Source of the DNA: Actinomycetes bacterium
GTDB lineage: Bacteria > Actinomycetota > Actinomycetes > Streptosporangiales > Streptosporangiaceae
Length of the DNA: 22,676 nucleotides
Direction of reading: 5' to 3'
NCBI GenBank assembly: GCA_025964635.1
Contig: JAOPYP010000160.1
Span: 1-22,676, forward strand
Within the stretch, counting starts at the first letter, position 1, and the number at the start of each line of letters is the position of its first letter. Under the pieces are notes generated by a model. That model did not search any database, had not been told where the DNA came from, and saw only the letters and a list, made by a program, of their open reading frames with translations. The position numbers and the translations under genes are program-made. Shown in pieces: positions 22,585-22,676 of the stretch.

Positions 22585-22676
22585 TCAACCAGGGAGGTCC
22601 TCCGGGCGCTTGGCGGCGAGCTGGCCGTGCAGCAGGCCGGTGGACTGGCCGACCTCGATAAGGTATCCGTCCGGGT
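22585..22676 (-). CDS. VOC-family (glyoxalase) protein, C-terminal end (partial)
   Basis: The last 29 codons before a TGA at 22585-22587 read PDGYLIEVGQS, then GLLHGQLAAKRPEDLPG. '(D)PDGYLIEVGQ' is the closing strand of VOC/glyoxalase domains. The rest lies beyond the right edge. It may be intact there; there is no sign of a break in the part visible. Confidence 0.6.
   Translation of the reverse strand, partial: PDGYLIEVGQSTGLLHGQLAAKRPEDLPG

Noticed and set aside
21845..22588. An intact 247-residue Lrp/AsnC regulator
   Set aside because: The N-terminal third of this frame is Arg/Pro-rich shadow of the IS1380 fragment and contains no helix-turn-helix.

Overview
The window is high-GC DNA with many GTG starts, AGGAGG-type ribosome binding sites, ATGA/GTGA gene overlaps and IS481/IS1380 remnants. 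This fits a soil or filamentous actinomycete (Actinomycetota); the sequence alone does not fix the genus.

Left flank (1-5424) is an accessory, decayed zone. It holds a broken LacI-type regulator, a five-unit 10-bp-phased repeat array, and the 3' half of a tRNA-Val(UAC), which is best read as the distal attachment scar of an integrative element. Next come a SUKH (SMI1/KNR4) gene and a HEAT-like gene, both associated with IS481-family ends and decayed transposase starts. Two IS481 tips meet head to head 4 bp apart near 1905. Further right are a palindromic REP/MITE-like element, a small membrane protein, a VOC protein and a fragment of an ECF sigma factor.

The core (5425-21578) is two divergent transcription units around a 330-bp control region (11328-11657). 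The minus unit, in transcription order, is livH, livM, livG and livF (ABC uptake), a lipoprotein substrate-binding protein, and a Rieske non-haem iron oxygenase. The plus unit is two related cupins, a nitrilase-superfamily amidohydrolase, an FAD subunit, a molybdopterin large subunit, a [2Fe-2S] subunit, a second and different molybdopterin large subunit, an XRE-cupin regulator, a metal-dependent cyclase-family hydrolase and a CoxG-like membrane-anchored protein. Almost all junctions overlap or are a few bases wide, so each arm is very likely one operon.

The arms together look like a complete import-and-degrade module for a small organic, possibly nitrogen-heterocyclic, compound. It would be taken up by the Liv-type transporter, hydroxylated by molybdenum hydroxylase(s) and the Rieske oxygenase, ring-opened by the cyclase-family hydrolase, and deaminated or decarbamoylated by the nitrilase-family enzyme, with induction sensed by the XRE-cupin protein. 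The substrate is inference; the sequence shows only the enzyme families. The unusual feature is two distinct large molybdenum subunits flanking a single [2Fe-2S] subunit and sharing a single FAD subunit. No Rieske reductase and no molybdenum-cofactor maturation gene lies in the window.

Right flank (21579-22676) is again a gene graveyard: a truncated DUF1003 protein, an Lrp/AsnC regulator that lost its DNA-binding half where an IS1380 transposase fragment abuts it, and the last 29 residues of a VOC protein running off the edge.
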